64,000 bases of DNA, taken from the NCBI GenBank assembly GCA_003242085.1, contig QBML01000014.1, positions 120,931 to 184,930 of the forward strand. Reading direction: 5' to 3'. Both the position numbers and the translations under genes were made by a program. Below are positions 53,370-62,678 of this stretch, in pieces. The notes beneath the pieces are model-generated. The model saw only the letters and a list, made by a program, of their open reading frames with translations. It did not search any database and was not told the origin of the DNA. The DNA is from Pseudanabaena frigida. GTDB taxonomy: Bacteria; Cyanobacteriota; Cyanobacteriia; Pseudanabaenales; Pseudanabaenaceae. How positions within the stretch are numbered: the first letter of the stretch is position 1; the number at the start of each line of letters is the position of its first letter.

Positions 53370-53508
53370 ATGTAAAAACTAATTGGATTTACCGACAAAT
53401 TGTCCCTTTAGGTGCGATCGCTAATAATTTAATCTCAACCCTTTGTTTGAGAGCGCGAGCAATCTTTTTGCAACATAGCAATTGCTTGACTAAGCCTATT
53501 TAAGCCTC

Positions 53509-53598
53509 ATTGTCGATACTGAGGACTGGAAATCTCTGAAACAAGGCAAACAAGCGATCGCCAATAGACATTACCCCCATGTTAATCTATATGTCTAG
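53509..53598 (+). other. Short open stretch, possible remnant
   Basis: In the 230-base gap before dnaE an in-frame segment reads IVDTEDWKSLKQGKQAIANR and ends at a TAG (53596-53598) without a start codon. It looks protein-like, but no family is recognised. Confidence 0.2.
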
Positions 53599-53618
53599 AT
53601 TTGACTTTAGAGATCGCT

Positions 53619-56600
53619 ATGACTGGATTTGTTGGGCTACACGTTCATACTGAATATAGTTTGCTCGATGGGGCAAGCCAAATCCCTGATATGGTTAATC
53701 GCGCTGTGGAACTGGGGATGCCTGCGATCGCCTTAACCGATCATGGGGTGATGTATGGGGCGATCGAGCTGATCAAAACCTGCAAATCTAAAGGAATTAA
53801 GCCAATTATTGGCAATGAAATGTATGTTCTGAATGGGGATATTACTAAACAATATAAAAGGGGAGATAAAGAAGGAAAAAAATATCATCAATGTGTTCTC
53901 GCCAAAGATACACAGGGCTATCGAAATCTCGTCAAATTAACTTCCATTTCCCATTTACAAGGTTTTCAGGGTAAAGGGATGTTCGCCCGTCCTTGTATTA
54001 GTAAAGATTATCTTCTACAATACAAGGAAGGATTGATGTTGACATCAGGATGTCTAGCAGGAGAAGTTCCACAGGCGATCATGAAGGGAGATCCTGAAGA
54101 AGCAAGGCGCGTGGCAGCTTGGTATAAAGAACATTTTGGTGATGATTATTATTTAGAAATTCAAGATCACGGCTATCCTGAAGATCGGATTGTGAATGTG
54201 GAGATTTTTAAGATTGCAAGGGAATTGGATATTCGCGTAATCGCTACTAATGATTCTCACTTTACATCCTGCTCCGATGTGGAAGCCCATGATGCGTTGC
54301 TTTGCATTCAAACAGGGAAACTTATTTCCGACGAGAAGCGCCTCCGTTATAGCGGTATGGAATATCTCAAGTCTTATGATGAGATGAAGCAGCTATTTCG
54401 CGATCATTTGGAAGGTGATTTAATTGAGGAAGCTCTAGCGAATACCCTCCATGCGGCGAATAAGGTCAAGCCCTACGACCTCATGCGCGATCCCCGTGCT
54501 GCAGACTATCCTATCCCCGAAGGTCATACCGCCGACACCTATTTTGAAGAAGTCACGTGGCAAGGCTTATTGCAAAGATTTAATGTCAAAACCCATGCGG
54601 AGATTCCCCAAAATTACCAAGAACGCTTGCGTTTTGAATTGGGCATTATCATGCAAATGGGCTTTGCAACTTACTTCCTTGTCGTATGGGACTATATCAA
54701 GTATGCCAGAGATAAGCAGATTCCAGTAGGGCCAGGACGTGGAAGTGCGGCGGGTTCATTAGTTGCCTACTCTCTCGGCATTACGAATATCGACCCCATT
54801 CATCATGGACTTCTCTTTGAAAGATTTCTCAATCCCGAACGGAAGTCGATGCCTGATATTGATACGGACTTCTGTATCGATCACCGTGGGGAACTGATTG
54901 ACTATGTAACCCAGCGCTATGGACAAGAGCGAGTTGCACAAATCGTTACCTTTAACCGCTTAACCTCGAAAGCAGTTCTCAAGGATGTGGGAAGAGTGCT
55001 AGATGTCTCCTACAGCGAAGCCGATAAGATGGCGAAGATGATTCCTGTCTCACGAGGGAAACCCGCTAAATTGAAAGTGATGATTTCCGAGGAGTCACCA
55101 GCCCCAGAATTTCGCGATCGCTACAAGCAAGATGTTAAAGTCTTTGAATGGCTAGACATGGCAATGCGGATCGAAGGCGTGAACAAAAGTTCGGGCGTAC
55201 ATGCGGCGGGTGTGGTGATTTCTCCATTTCCCCTTGATGAAGTTGTGCCATTGCAGCGCAGTAATGAAGGTCAGGTAGTTACGCAATACACGATGGAAGA
55301 TTTAGAGTCTCTGGGTCTATTAAAAATGGACTTCTTGGGATTGCGAAACTTAACCACCATCGAACATACCAGTAAGTTAATTCGAGACAATCAAGATCCG
55401 AATTTTCATATCGATGCGATCGCCCCCGATATGTCCACTGAGGCAAATCAAAAAACCTATAAGCTCCTCGAAAAAGGCGATCTCGAAGGTGTCTTCCAAT
55501 TAGAATCTTCAGGAATGAAGCAGATCGTTAAGGATCTCAAGCCCTCCAATATTGAAGATATTTCCTCGATTCTTGCTCTCTATCGCCCCGGTCCTTTGGA
55601 TGCAGGACTAATTCCCAAGTTCATCAATCGTAAGCATGGTCGCGAAGCGATCGAGTATCAGCATCACACTTTAGAACCAATTTTAAATAACACCTACGGT
55701 GTTTTATGTCTTGCTAAAGGAACTTTAATTGCTAAACCAGATGGCACAAGTACACCAATTGAGAACATTCGCAAAGGTGACCTAGTTCTCTCTTCAGATG
55801 GAAAGCGCATATGGTCAGCAAAGGTTGCGAAACAGTGGCAAAGCGGTATGAAATCGATTGTCAAAATCACGCTATCAACTGGTACAGAAATCTATTGCAC
55901 CCCTGAGCATCGATTCCTCACGCCACAAGGTGATCGGTTTGCCTATGAATTAAAGCCTTTAACTGAGACGGAAAATGCTATCACTTATGGATCAATACTT
56001 TTCCAGTTAGATACTAATTCTTTGAATACAGTAATTCCCGTATTTGTAGTATCCGTTGAAGATTGGGGAGAATCTGAATGTTTTGATATTGAAATGGCAG
56101 ATCAAAGTTCTCCCTATTTTCTTGCCAATGGAGTCGTCACTCATAACTGTTATCAAGAGCAGATCATGAAAATGGCTCAAGATTTAGCTGGATATTCTCT
56201 CGGTGCTGCGGACTTGTTGCGGCGAGCGATGGGTAAAAAGAAACCTGAAGAAATGGAAAAACAACGTTCTATATTCCTTGATGGTTGTGCTAAGAATGGA
56301 ATTAGGTCAGAGATTTCCAACGATCTCTTCGATCAGATGGTGATCTTTGCCGAATATTGTCTCAGTTACGATACTTTAGTGCGAACCGTGGAATATGGCT
56401 TAATGCCCATCGGTAAAATCGTGGAGCATCAAATCGAATGTCAGGTTTACAGTGTCGATGAGAATGGATTTATCTATACTCAACCGATTGCTCAGTGGCA
56501 CGATCGCGGCAATCAAGAAGTCTTTGAGTATGAGTTAGAAAATGGCGATCGCATCAAAGCTACTAAGGATCACAAGTTCATGACTACTGATGGTGAGATG

Positions 56601-56654
56601 TTGGCGATCGATGAGATTTTTGAGCGTGGGTTAGATATCGTAAAGATCCTATAA
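53619..56654 (+). CDS. dnaE-N: DNA polymerase III alpha subunit, N-terminal half with two inteins
   Basis: First half of the split cyanobacterial replicative polymerase. From the ATG at 53619 (an upstream TTG at 53601 is unlikely) the 1011-residue product contains the PHP domain ([18 protein letters not shown]), the polymerase palm ([18 protein letters not shown]; the PDIDTDF aspartates) and fingers. Two inteins interrupt it: a complete mini-intein at residues 697-843 (in NTYGVL|CYQEQ) and the N-half of the split DnaE intein from residue 914 ([10 protein letters not shown]). After trans-splicing with the dnaE-C product, encoded outside the window, the mature polymerase is restored. Confidence 0.96.
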   Translation: MTGFVGLHVHTEYSLLDGASQIPDMVNRAVELGMPAIALTDHGVMYGAIELIKTCKSKGIKPIIGNEMYVLNGDITKQYKRGDKEGKKYHQCVLAKDTQGYRNLVKLTSISHLQGFQGKGMFARPCISKDYLLQYKEGLMLTSGCLAGEVPQAIMKGDPEEARRVAAWYKEHFGDDYYLEIQDHGYPEDRIVNVEIFKIARELDIRVIATNDSHFTSCSDVEAHDALLCIQTGKLISDEKRLRYSGMEYLKSYDEMKQLFRDHLEGDLIEEALANTLHAANKVKPYDLMRDPRAADYPIPEGHTADTYFEEVTWQGLLQRFNVKTHAEIPQNYQERLRFELGIIMQMGFATYFLVVWDYIKYARDKQIPVGPGRGSAAGSLVAYSLGITNIDPIHHGLLFERFLNPERKSMPDIDTDFCIDHRGELIDYVTQRYGQERVAQIVTFNRLTSKAVLKDVGRVLDVSYSEADKMAKMIPVSRGKPAKLKVMISEESPAPEFRDRYKQDVKVFEWLDMAMRIEGVNKSSGVHAAGVVISPFPLDEVVPLQRSNEGQVVTQYTMEDLESLGLLKMDFLGLRNLTTIEHTSKLIRDNQDPNFHIDAIAPDMSTEANQKTYKLLEKGDLEGVFQLESSGMKQIVKDLKPSNIEDISSILALYRPGPLDAGLIPKFINRKHGREAIEYQHHTLEPILNNTYGVLCLAKGTLIAKPDGTSTPIENIRKGDLVLSSDGKRIWSAKVAKQWQSGMKSIVKITLSTGTEIYCTPEHRFLTPQGDRFAYELKPLTETENAITYGSILFQLDTNSLNTVIPVFVVSVEDWGESECFDIEMADQSSPYFLANGVVTHNCYQEQIMKMAQDLAGYSLGAADLLRRAMGKKKPEEMEKQRSIFLDGCAKNGIRSEISNDLFDQMVIFAEYCLSYDTLVRTVEYGLMPIGKIVEHQIECQVYSVDENGFIYTQPIAQWHDRGNQEVFEYELENGDRIKATKDHKFMTTDGEMLAIDEIFERGLDIVKIL
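55707..56147 (+). other. Cis-splicing mini-intein in dnaE
   Basis: 147 residues with block A starting [13 protein letters not shown], block B with TPEHRF, block [19 protein letters not shown] and the terminal VVTHN followed by extein Cys. N-terminal Cys, block-B His, penultimate His, terminal Asn and Cys+1 are all present, so splicing should work. There is no room for a homing endonuclease domain. It interrupts the conserved TYGVL-CYQEQ segment near the polymerase active site. Confidence 0.92.
56358..56651 (+). other. DnaE split intein, N-terminal half (IntN)
   Basis: 98 residues beginning [20 protein letters not shown] and including [20 protein letters not shown] and [20 protein letters not shown]. 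It is inserted after FAEY at the canonical cyanobacterial split site, like Npu and Ssp DnaE IntN. The last residues (GLDIVKIL) differ from the usual end and are four or so shorter; a second copy with a more usual end lies beyond the mrr gene (57576-57731). Confidence 0.95.
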
Positions 56655-56686
56655 TAAATAGCAAAATAAAATTATTAGCATTTTGC

Positions 56687-57559
56687 ATGAACCAGACGCA
56701 AATAGTACCTACATATGACGCTCTAATTATCCCTATTCTTCATGCGCTAAAAAACTTGGGTGGTTCTGGAACAATTGAAGAAATTAATAGTGAAGTGATC
56801 CGCATATTAAACTTATCCGATGAAGTACTCAATGTTTTACATGGTAATACATCTAAAAGTGAGGTTGAATATCGTTCAGGTTGGAGTAGAACTTATCTTA
56901 AAAAATATGGACTAATTGAAAATTCTGCTCGTGGCGTATGGACTTTAACCTCAATGTCAATTGATTTAGATAATATCGATCCTAAAGAAATTGTCAGAAT
57001 TGTTAAAGGTCAATCAGCCAACGGTAATACAAAAGAAGATTTTGCTGGTATCGATAATGCAAATGAGTTAGTGGCATCTGTTGAACATTTAGAAGAAATA
57101 GCATGGCATCAAAAGCTTCATAATGTGTTGCTTTCACTTAGTCCAGATGCATTTGAGCGACTCACCCAAAGATTGCTACGAGAGTCGGGTTTCATTCAGG
57201 TTCAGGTAACAGGAAAATCAGGAGATGGTGGAATTGATGGTGTTGGAATTGCGCGTATTAATGGATTCTTGAGCTTTCATGTATTATTTCAATGCAAAAG
57301 ATATCAGGGAGCAGTTACAGCGAGTCAGATTCGAGATTTTCGTGGCGCGATGCAAGGAAGAACAGATAAAGGCTTGTTTGTAACAACAGGGACTTTCACC
57401 AGAGATGCTGTAAAAGAAGCAACACGAGATGGTGCGCCACCAATTGACTTAATTGATGGAGAACAATTAGTACATCGATTAAAGGATTTAAAACTTGGCG
57501 TTCATATTAAAATGATCGAGTCTGTTGAAGTTGATTTAGAATGGTTTACTAAGATTTAG
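56687..57559 (+). CDS. Mrr-type restriction endonuclease
   Basis: A 290-residue protein with an N-terminal winged-helix Mrr_N domain (about 8-95; LGGSGTIEEINSEVIRILNL, SGWSRTYLKKYGLIENS) and a C-terminal Mrr catalytic domain (about 150-285) with SGDGGIDG (D184), LFQCKRY (Q202, K204) and the GLFVTTGTFTRDAVKEA strand. Catalytic residues are complete. Mrr enzymes cut modified or foreign DNA. The gene starts 32 bases after dnaE-N and is followed by a second copy of the IntN 3' end, so it was inserted into, or imported with, the split-intein gene. No methyltransferase is adjacent. Confidence 0.92.
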   Translation: MNQTQIVPTYDALIIPILHALKNLGGSGTIEEINSEVIRILNLSDEVLNVLHGNTSKSEVEYRSGWSRTYLKKYGLIENSARGVWTLTSMSIDLDNIDPKEIVRIVKGQSANGNTKEDFAGIDNANELVASVEHLEEIAWHQKLHNVLLSLSPDAFERLTQRLLRESGFIQVQVTGKSGDGGIDGVGIARINGFLSFHVLFQCKRYQGAVTASQIRDFRGAMQGRTDKGLFVTTGTFTRDAVKEATRDGAPPIDLIDGEQLVHRLKDLKLGVHIKMIESVEVDLEWFTKI

Positions 57560-57575
57560 AAGGGATTAGAGGGAG

Positions 57576-57731
57576 CGCGGCAATCAAGAAGTCTTTGAAT
57601 ATGAGCTAGAAAACGGCGATCGCATCAAAGCTACGAAGGATCATAAATTCATGACTACTGATGGTGAGATGCTGGCGATCGATGAAATTTTTGAGCAAGG
57701 ATTAGATTTGCTTTGTTACGATAATCAATAG
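57576..57731 (+). pseudogene. Second, diverged copy of the IntN 3' end
   Basis: 51 codons and a stop, without a start codon: [20 protein letters not shown] continuing to [13 protein letters not shown]. It matches IntN (56508-56654) over 44 codons with 11 base changes, of which nine are synonymous and two change one codon (Arg to Gln); after GLD the two copies differ. The terminator of the original gene follows it. It is presumably the left-over 3' end of the resident dnaE-N. Confidence 0.9.
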
Positions 57732-57741
57732 TAAGAAAAAA

Positions 57742-57776
57742 CAGTGACATATTGCTGTAACAACAATGTGTCACTG
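57742..57776 (+). terminator. Hairpin after the IntN remnant
   Basis: 13-nt arms (57742-57754, 57764-57776; CAGTGACATATTG and near complement). Probably the original dnaE-N terminator, now serving mrr. Confidence 0.6.
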
Positions 57777-57792
57777 CACATTACAAAATTAA

Positions 57793-57874
57793 TGCGGAAC
57801 GGGGGACTTGAACCCCCAAGTCTTTCAACACATGTACCTGAAACATGCGCGTCTACCAATTCCGCCAGTTCCGC
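57793..57874 (-). tRNA. trnL: tRNA-Leu (CAG)
   Basis: 82-nt class II tRNA on the minus strand: acceptor GCGGAAC / GTTCCGC with discriminator A, D-arm GGCGGAATTGGTAGACGC, anticodon loop TTCAGGT giving CAG, a long variable arm (TGTTGAAAGACTT) and T-arm GGGGGTTCAAGTCCCCC. The gene is intact; it lies 61 bases from the mrr/IntN locus. Confidence 0.95.
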
Positions 57875-57963
57875 GTTTGGTATTTAGCCTACGAACTATA
57901 TAGCTCTTACTGGCAGCTACTAAGTTTGATGTAAAGATTGCACAATGTCAATAAACAAGACTG

Positions 57964-58002
57964 AGAAAGTAAAAGTAGTGGTTTGCTCTCCCTTTACTTT
58001 CT
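57964..58002. repeat. Hairpin upstream of the peroxiredoxin gene
   Basis: Arms AGAAAGTAAA (57964-57973) and TTTACTTTCT (57993-58002). It is in the leader or promoter region of the peroxiredoxin gene; a role as attenuator or terminator is open. Confidence 0.4.
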
Positions 58003-58129
58003 TAGGTTTATGTCATAATCTACAGTAAAGCGATGGGAATACCGCTCTATAAAGCTGGTGATTTTTCCGATAATCTTGTATCTTAGAATTGTAACAACGA
58101 AGACTGAATTACAAAAATAAACTAAAACT

Positions 58130-58771
58130 ATGACACTGCGTTTAGGCGATACCGTACCCGATTTTACTCAAGACTCTACCGAAGGCGTGATTAACTTCCA
58201 TGAGTGGATTGGTGATAAATGGGCAATCTTATTCTCACACCCCAAAGACTTCACCCCCGTTTGCACTACCGAGCTAGGCACTGTTGCTAAACTCAAAGGC
58301 GAATTTGATAAACGCAATATCAAGGCGATCGCCTTGAGCGTTGATGGCGTTGAGTCCCACAAAGGTTGGGTTGGCGATATTGAAGAAACTCAAGGCGCTA
58401 CTCTTAACTATCCAATTCTTGCGGACGAAGATAAGAAAGTGTCAGAACTCTATGACATGATTCACCCTAACTCAGCAACGGGTAATACTTTGACTGTGAG
58501 ATCGGTATTTATCATTGACTCCAACAAAAAATTGCGCCTTAGCTTGACATATCCTGCTAGCACAGGTCGCAATTTTGACGAAATTCTACGTGTAATTGAT
58601 TCATTACAACTGACCGATAACTACAGTGTTGCCACACCTGCTAACTGGAAAGATGGCGATGATTGTGTAATTGTACCTTCAGTTTCTAATGAAGAAGCTA
58701 AGACAAAATTCCCTAAAGGCTTCAATCCTGTTAAACCTTACTTACGCTTGACTCCTCAGCCTAACAAGTAA
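58130..58771 (+). CDS. 1-Cys peroxiredoxin (Prx6 type)
   Basis: A 213-residue peroxidase reducing H2O2 and organic hydroperoxides. The active site FTPVCTTELG has the peroxidatic Cys45; no resolving cysteine is found in the usual C-terminal place. The Prx6-type C-terminal extension (TPANWKDGDDCVIVPSVSNE, FPKGF, KPYLRLTPQP) is complete. Single gene with its own terminator. Expression is likely induced by oxidative or light stress, but no recognised operator is visible. Confidence 0.96.
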   Translation: MTLRLGDTVPDFTQDSTEGVINFHEWIGDKWAILFSHPKDFTPVCTTELGTVAKLKGEFDKRNIKAIALSVDGVESHKGWVGDIEETQGATLNYPILADEDKKVSELYDMIHPNSATGNTLTVRSVFIIDSNKKLRLSLTYPASTGRNFDEILRVIDSLQLTDNYSVATPANWKDGDDCVIVPSVSNEEAKTKFPKGFNPVKPYLRLTPQPNK

Positions 58772-58783
58772 ATTAATTTCAAT

Positions 58784-58814
58784 AAAAAATGTGGTACGAA
58801 GTACCACATTTTTT
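58784..58814 (+). terminator. Rho-independent terminator of the peroxiredoxin gene
   Basis: Perfect 14-bp arms (58784-58797, 58801-58814) with a GAA loop and a T tract, 13 bases after the stop codon. Confidence 0.85.
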
Positions 58815-58851
58815 GTTTTCTTTATGTAAATAGAACCTTCTATTTGATTAA

Positions 58852-58892
58852 AAGTAAGAGGAATAATTGCTTAGCAATTATTCCTCTTACTT
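58852..58892 (-). terminator. Terminator of the second NIL gene
   Basis: Perfect 19-bp arms (58852-58870, 58874-58892) with TTA loop, six bases beyond the minus-strand NIL stop codon and opposed to the peroxiredoxin terminator. Confidence 0.8.
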
Positions 58893-58897
58893 GGTAC

Positions 58898-59248
58898 TTA
58901 CCAGCTTTCGTCTTCGACAGCAGTTTTATCCCAAATTTCTAAATCTAGCTCTTCTAGATAAATAATTCCACTTTGAATTTGTTGAGTAGTTCCAGTCAGT
59001 TCTAAGGTGAACCAGCCGTCATCTTCTGGATTTTCTCCAAGAAGAGCAGCAATAATAGTCACAGTTAGTCCATGTTCGCAAGAGAGACGAGAAATAATTG
59101 GTTCCCCATGGCAGCTTCTTGGCACACGCATAGCTATGCGTGTAGTCGTTCGGCGCTTCTCCTCTATGTTTACAGTAGCCCTGGAATCAGTACATTCCGC
59201 CGCTAACATTGAAGTTTCTCCAGTGCAAATGTCTTGATGATTTGACAA
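58898..59248 (-). CDS. NIL domain-containing protein
   Basis: A 116-residue protein: 35 low-complexity N-terminal residues, then one NIL domain (RIAMRVPRSCHGEPIISRLS, EDDGWFTLELTG, LEELDLEIWDK). It is a paralogue of the protein at 3376-3645, sharing HGEPVISQL/HGEPIISRL and the C-terminal IEL/LEIW. In this case no sulfate transporter is adjacent, although a SulP-type transporter lies 1.5 kb away. Confidence 0.83.
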   Translation of the reverse strand: MSNHQDICTGETSMLAAECTDSRATVNIEEKRRTTTRIAMRVPRSCHGEPIISRLSCEHGLTVTIIAALLGENPEDDGWFTLELTGTTQQIQSGIIYLEELDLEIWDKTAVEDESW

Positions 59249-59338
59249 TTACCATGATAGCTAAAGTTTTAAGGAAATGAAAGTGATTTAGGTCACTAAA
59301 TCAATAAGAAGTATAAATTCATACTAAAGTCAATAGCC

Positions 59339-59668
59339 ATGAGTAGTAAATCCACAACTTACGATCGCATTTACGAAATTGTGCGGCAAATTCCCAAAGG
59401 AAAAGTTGCAACCTATGGACAGATTGCCGAATTATCAAATTTAGCGGGAAAAGCGCGTGTTGTCGGTTATGCCCTCTATCGAGTTGATATGAAAACCTCC
59501 GATATTCCTTGGCAGCGGGTGGTAAATGCTAAAGGTGAGATTTCTCTTTCGCCTTTGCGATTTGGTACTGACTATTTGCAGCGATCGCTGCTTGAAAGTG
59601 AAGGAATTAGTTTTAACGATGCCAGCAAGATCGATTTACGAAAATATTTATGGCAACCAAAACTATAG
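59339..59668 (+). CDS. Alkyltransferase-like protein (MGMT family, no active Cys)
   Basis: A 109-residue protein with the DNA-binding domain of O6-alkylguanine-DNA methyltransferase (IPKGKVATYGQIAELSNLAG, ARVVGYAL). The reactive PCHRV motif is replaced by PWQRV (Trp58). It therefore cannot remove alkyl groups; ATL proteins of this kind flip alkylated bases and hand the lesion to nucleotide excision repair. Single gene, followed by purU. Confidence 0.93.
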   Translation: MSSKSTTYDRIYEIVRQIPKGKVATYGQIAELSNLAGKARVVGYALYRVDMKTSDIPWQRVVNAKGEISLSPLRFGTDYLQRSLLESEGISFNDASKIDLRKYLWQPKL

Positions 59669-59772
59669 CGCTCCAAAATGATTTGTATATTGGATAAGGC
59701 TTTGGCTGCGCTCAGCTACCAAACTTAGCGGCTCCTAGCTAAAGCTTTCCCTAACTCATTTAGAATTGTTAT

Positions 59773-60645
59773 ATGACTACTGCGACTCTACTTGTTTCTT
59801 GTCCCGACCAAAAAGGCTTAGTTGCGAAAATTTCTGACTGGGTATTTTCTCATGGTGGGAATATTCTCCATGCCGATCAACATGCTGATAGTACGGCTGG
59901 ACTATTTTTGATGCGAGTTGAATGGGATTTAGATGGCTTCGATTTGGAGCGTTCGGAAATTGCGCCAACATTCGAGAAATTAGCGACAGAAATTCAAGCC
60001 AAATGGAATATTCAATTTTCTGATTACGTGCGTCGGATTGCGATTTTTGTCTCGAAGCAAGATCATTGTTTGTACGACCTAATTTTGCGGCAGCGATCGC
60101 ATGAGCTCTCAGCCACAATTCCAGTTGTAATCAGCAATCATCCCGATCTCGAAAAAGTTGCCCATAATTTTGGAATTAATTATCATCACATTGCGATCGC
60201 GCCCGACAACAAGTTAGAGCAAGAAAAGCAGCAACTAGCGCTACTGAAGCAATACAAAATTGATTTAGTAGTACTGGCGAAGTATATGCAGGTGTTAAGT
60301 CCAGATTTTCTTAACCAATTTCCACAAGTTATTAATATTCATCATTCATTTTTGCCAGCCTTTGCAGGAGCTAATCCCTACCATCGTGCCTATAAGCGGG
60401 GTGTAAAGATTATTGGTGCAACTGCTCATTATGTAACCGATGAACTTGATGAAGGCCCAATTATCGAACAAGATGTCATTCGCGTTTCTCATCGTGATTC
60501 GGTTACCGATCTCATTCGCAAAGGTAAAGATCTAGAGCGGATTGTCCTTGCCAGAGCAGTAAGACAGCACTTAGAGAATCGCGTATTAGTTTACGGACAG
60601 TCGGCAGGTTCGGGACTGGGACTGCGAACTGTGGTATTTGATTAA
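59773..60645 (+). CDS. purU: Formyltetrahydrofolate deformylase
   Basis: A 290-residue enzyme releasing formate from 10-formyl-THF to balance the one-carbon pool (and feed PurT). An ACT domain (about 3-75, LLVSCPDQKGLVAKISDWVF) is followed by a formyltransferase fold with NIHHSFLPAF (188-197) and TAHYVTDELDEGPII. The catalytic Asn/His/Asp set is present. Its ACT domain normally senses methionine and glycine in E. coli; conservation of that regulation is not known here. Confidence 0.96.
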   Translation: MTTATLLVSCPDQKGLVAKISDWVFSHGGNILHADQHADSTAGLFLMRVEWDLDGFDLERSEIAPTFEKLATEIQAKWNIQFSDYVRRIAIFVSKQDHCLYDLILRQRSHELSATIPVVISNHPDLEKVAHNFGINYHHIAIAPDNKLEQEKQQLALLKQYKIDLVVLAKYMQVLSPDFLNQFPQVINIHHSFLPAFAGANPYHRAYKRGVKIIGATAHYVTDELDEGPIIEQDVIRVSHRDSVTDLIRKGKDLERIVLARAVRQHLENRVLVYGQSAGSGLGLRTVVFD

Positions 60646-60754
60646 ATCAGAAAATTAGATGGCGTATTTCTCTACTTTTAGCCTTGGTATAGCTATGATG
60701 TCTTTTTTGGGTAATCTGGAAAATCCGCTCAGAAAATTAACTTGAGGTGCATTG

Positions 60755-62518
60755 TTGACAACCCCTCCACCGATAATCCCGTTTCCTCTAGCAGCGCGTC
60801 CGCATGGATTGGCTCGATGGATTCCACTTATTTCTGTGTTGAGGAATTATAAACTTTCGTGGTTGACCCAAGATATCGGTGCGGGGTTGGTGCTGACCGC
60901 GATTTTGATTCCCTCAGGTATGGGCTATGCCGAAGCCGCAGGTTTACCATCCATATATGGTCTTTATGCCACTATCGTTCCTCTAATTGCCTATGCTGTT
61001 TTTGGACCTAGCCGTATATTAGTGGTTGGCCCTGACTCAGCCCTGATTCCGCTAATTTCGGCGACAGTGTTACCGCTTGCCAATGGCGATCCCCTTCGCG
61101 CGATCGCCATTGCTGGTATGCTATCGATCCTCTCGGGGGGGATGTGCATTCTGGCAGGGCTAGCAAAATTAGGTTTTGTTACAGAACTACTCTCAAAACC
61201 GATTCGTTACGGATATCTCAACGGCATAGCCTTGACCGTATTAATTGGACAGTTGCCCAAAATTTTTGGATTTTCTGTGAGTGGCAATACGATTTGGGAA
61301 GAGCTGATGGGCTTCTTTAACGGTCTTAATCATGGCAAAACTAACGGGACAGCCTTAGCGGTCGGCTTATCTTGTTTGATGGTAATTTTTGTCTTGAAAC
61401 GACTAGCTCCAAAAATTTCAGGGGTGTTAATCGCGGTAGTCGGTGCGACAGCGGTCAGTTCTTTTTACGACCTCTCTCACCAAATGGGAATATCTGTGAT
61501 CGGCGCGGTACCCCAAGGGTTACCAAATTTTCAAATTCCTAGTATCGCTCCGATCGAATTCCAGACTTTATTTTCTAGTGCTTTGGCGATCGCTTTAGTC
61601 TCTTTTGCTGATTTGAGCGTACTATCGAGAACTTTTGCAATTCGGGGTGGCTATAAGGTCGATCGCAATCAAGAGTTAATTGCACTGGGTATTGCTAATA
61701 TTGCTGCGGGTTTATTTCAGGGGTTTTCTGTCAGTAGCAGTGCTTCGCGCACGCCAGTTGCTGAAGCCGCCGGCTCGAAAACCCAAATTACGGGAGTGAT
61801 AGGCGCAATCTGTATTGCACTAGTCTTATACTTTGCGCCAATGTTGCTCCAGAACTTGCCTCAAGCCGCTTTAAGTGCGGTAGTAATTTCAGCAGGGATA
61901 GCAATTTTTGAAATTTCAGGAACGCTGCGCCTTTATAAATTAAGACGATTTGAGTTTGCTCTATCGATCGCCTGCTTTTCTGGTGTAGTTTTGTTTGGCG
62001 TAATTCAAGGAATTTTCGGTGCAGTGGGTTTAGCGTTATTAGCTTTTATTTGGAGCGCATGGCGACCGCATTATGCAGTGTTAGGTCGAGTCGATCGCAT
62101 CAAAGGTTATCACGATGTATCTCGCCATCCAGAGGCAAAACGCATCCCAGGCTTGGTAATTTTTCGTTGGGATGCACCATTGTTTTTTGCCAATGCGGAA
62201 ACTTTTTGCGAGCGGGTGATGCAGTCTGTGGTCGCAGCACCAACAAGTACTAACTGGGTACTGGTGGCAGCCGAACCCGTCACTGATATTGATATTACGG
62301 CTGCCGATGCGATCGCCGAACTCGATAAAACGCTATGTCAAGCTGGAATAAATTTATGCTTTGCAGAAATGAAAGGCCCCGCTAAAGATCGATTGAAACA
62401 ATATGGGATATTCACTAAATTGGGTAGCGATAGCTTTTTCCCTACGATTGGACAGGCTGTTGACGCTTATTTGATAGCCAATAAAGTTGAATGGCATGAT
62501 TGGGATGAAACAGAATAA
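60755..62518 (+). CDS. SulP family anion transporter with STAS domain
   Basis: A protein of about 587 residues of the SLC26/SulP family, related to bacterial sulfate and bicarbonate (BicA) transporters. It has 12 or so membrane segments, the SulP signature ILIPSGMGYAEAAGLPSIYG and a C-terminal STAS domain (about 455-575). The substrate cannot be told from the sequence. Start codons are TTG at 60752 or 60755; GAGG at 60744-60747 is 7 bases from the second, which is preferred. Single gene with a terminator. Confidence 0.92.
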   Translation: MTTPPPIIPFPLAARPHGLARWIPLISVLRNYKLSWLTQDIGAGLVLTAILIPSGMGYAEAAGLPSIYGLYATIVPLIAYAVFGPSRILVVGPDSALIPLISATVLPLANGDPLRAIAIAGMLSILSGGMCILAGLAKLGFVTELLSKPIRYGYLNGIALTVLIGQLPKIFGFSVSGNTIWEELMGFFNGLNHGKTNGTALAVGLSCLMVIFVLKRLAPKISGVLIAVVGATAVSSFYDLSHQMGISVIGAVPQGLPNFQIPSIAPIEFQTLFSSALAIALVSFADLSVLSRTFAIRGGYKVDRNQELIALGIANIAAGLFQGFSVSSSASRTPVAEAAGSKTQITGVIGAICIALVLYFAPMLLQNLPQAALSAVVISAGIAIFEISGTLRLYKLRRFEFALSIACFSGVVLFGVIQGIFGAVGLALLAFIWSAWRPHYAVLGRVDRIKGYHDVSRHPEAKRIPGLVIFRWDAPLFFANAETFCERVMQSVVAAPTSTNWVLVAAEPVTDIDITAADAIAELDKTLCQAGINLCFAEMKGPAKDRLKQYGIFTKLGSDSFFPTIGQAVDAYLIANKVEWHDWDETE

Positions 62519-62522
62519 AGAC

Positions 62523-62559
62523 AGAATAAAGATTGACAACTCATACCTTTCTTTATTCT
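62523..62559 (+). terminator. Hairpin terminator of the SulP gene
   Basis: Arms AGAATAAAG (62523-62531) and CTTTATTCT (62551-62559), just after the stop codon. Confidence 0.5.
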
Positions 62560-62583
62560 GCTTAAATCGATTGTTTAAGTATC

Positions 62584-62638
62584 AAAATCTAAATAGATAG
62601 AGGCAGTGCTTTGCGCCGCCTCTATCTATTTGGGTTTG
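62584..62638. repeat. Imperfect palindrome of the ACCCA/ATAGATAG type
   Basis: Arms about 62584-62609 and 62613-62638 with several mismatches; the inner AAATAGATAGAGGC / GCCTCTATCTATTT match is exact. The following GTCCTAAGCAAAACTTGCAT CGCTATA resembles the flanks of the copies at 32968 and 63904. Confidence 0.7.
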
Positions 62639-62678
62639 ATGTCCTAAGCAAAACTTGCATCGCTATAAATTGTGGATC

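Noticed and set aside
56687..57559. Mrr protein as a LAGLIDADG or HNH homing endonuclease
   Set aside because: The catalytic motif is the PD-(D/E)xK type (GGIDG, FQCKRY), with no LAGLIDADG or HNH signature.
57576..57731. IntN tail as an independent small gene
   Set aside because: No start codon or ribosome-binding site, and the sequence begins in mid-fold; it is better explained as a remnant of dnaE-N.
57793..57874. tRNA-Leu as the attachment site of an integrated element carrying mrr
   Set aside because: The tRNA is intact, no repeat of its 3' end is seen on the other side of mrr, and no integrase gene is present; the duplicated sequence is IntN, not tRNA.
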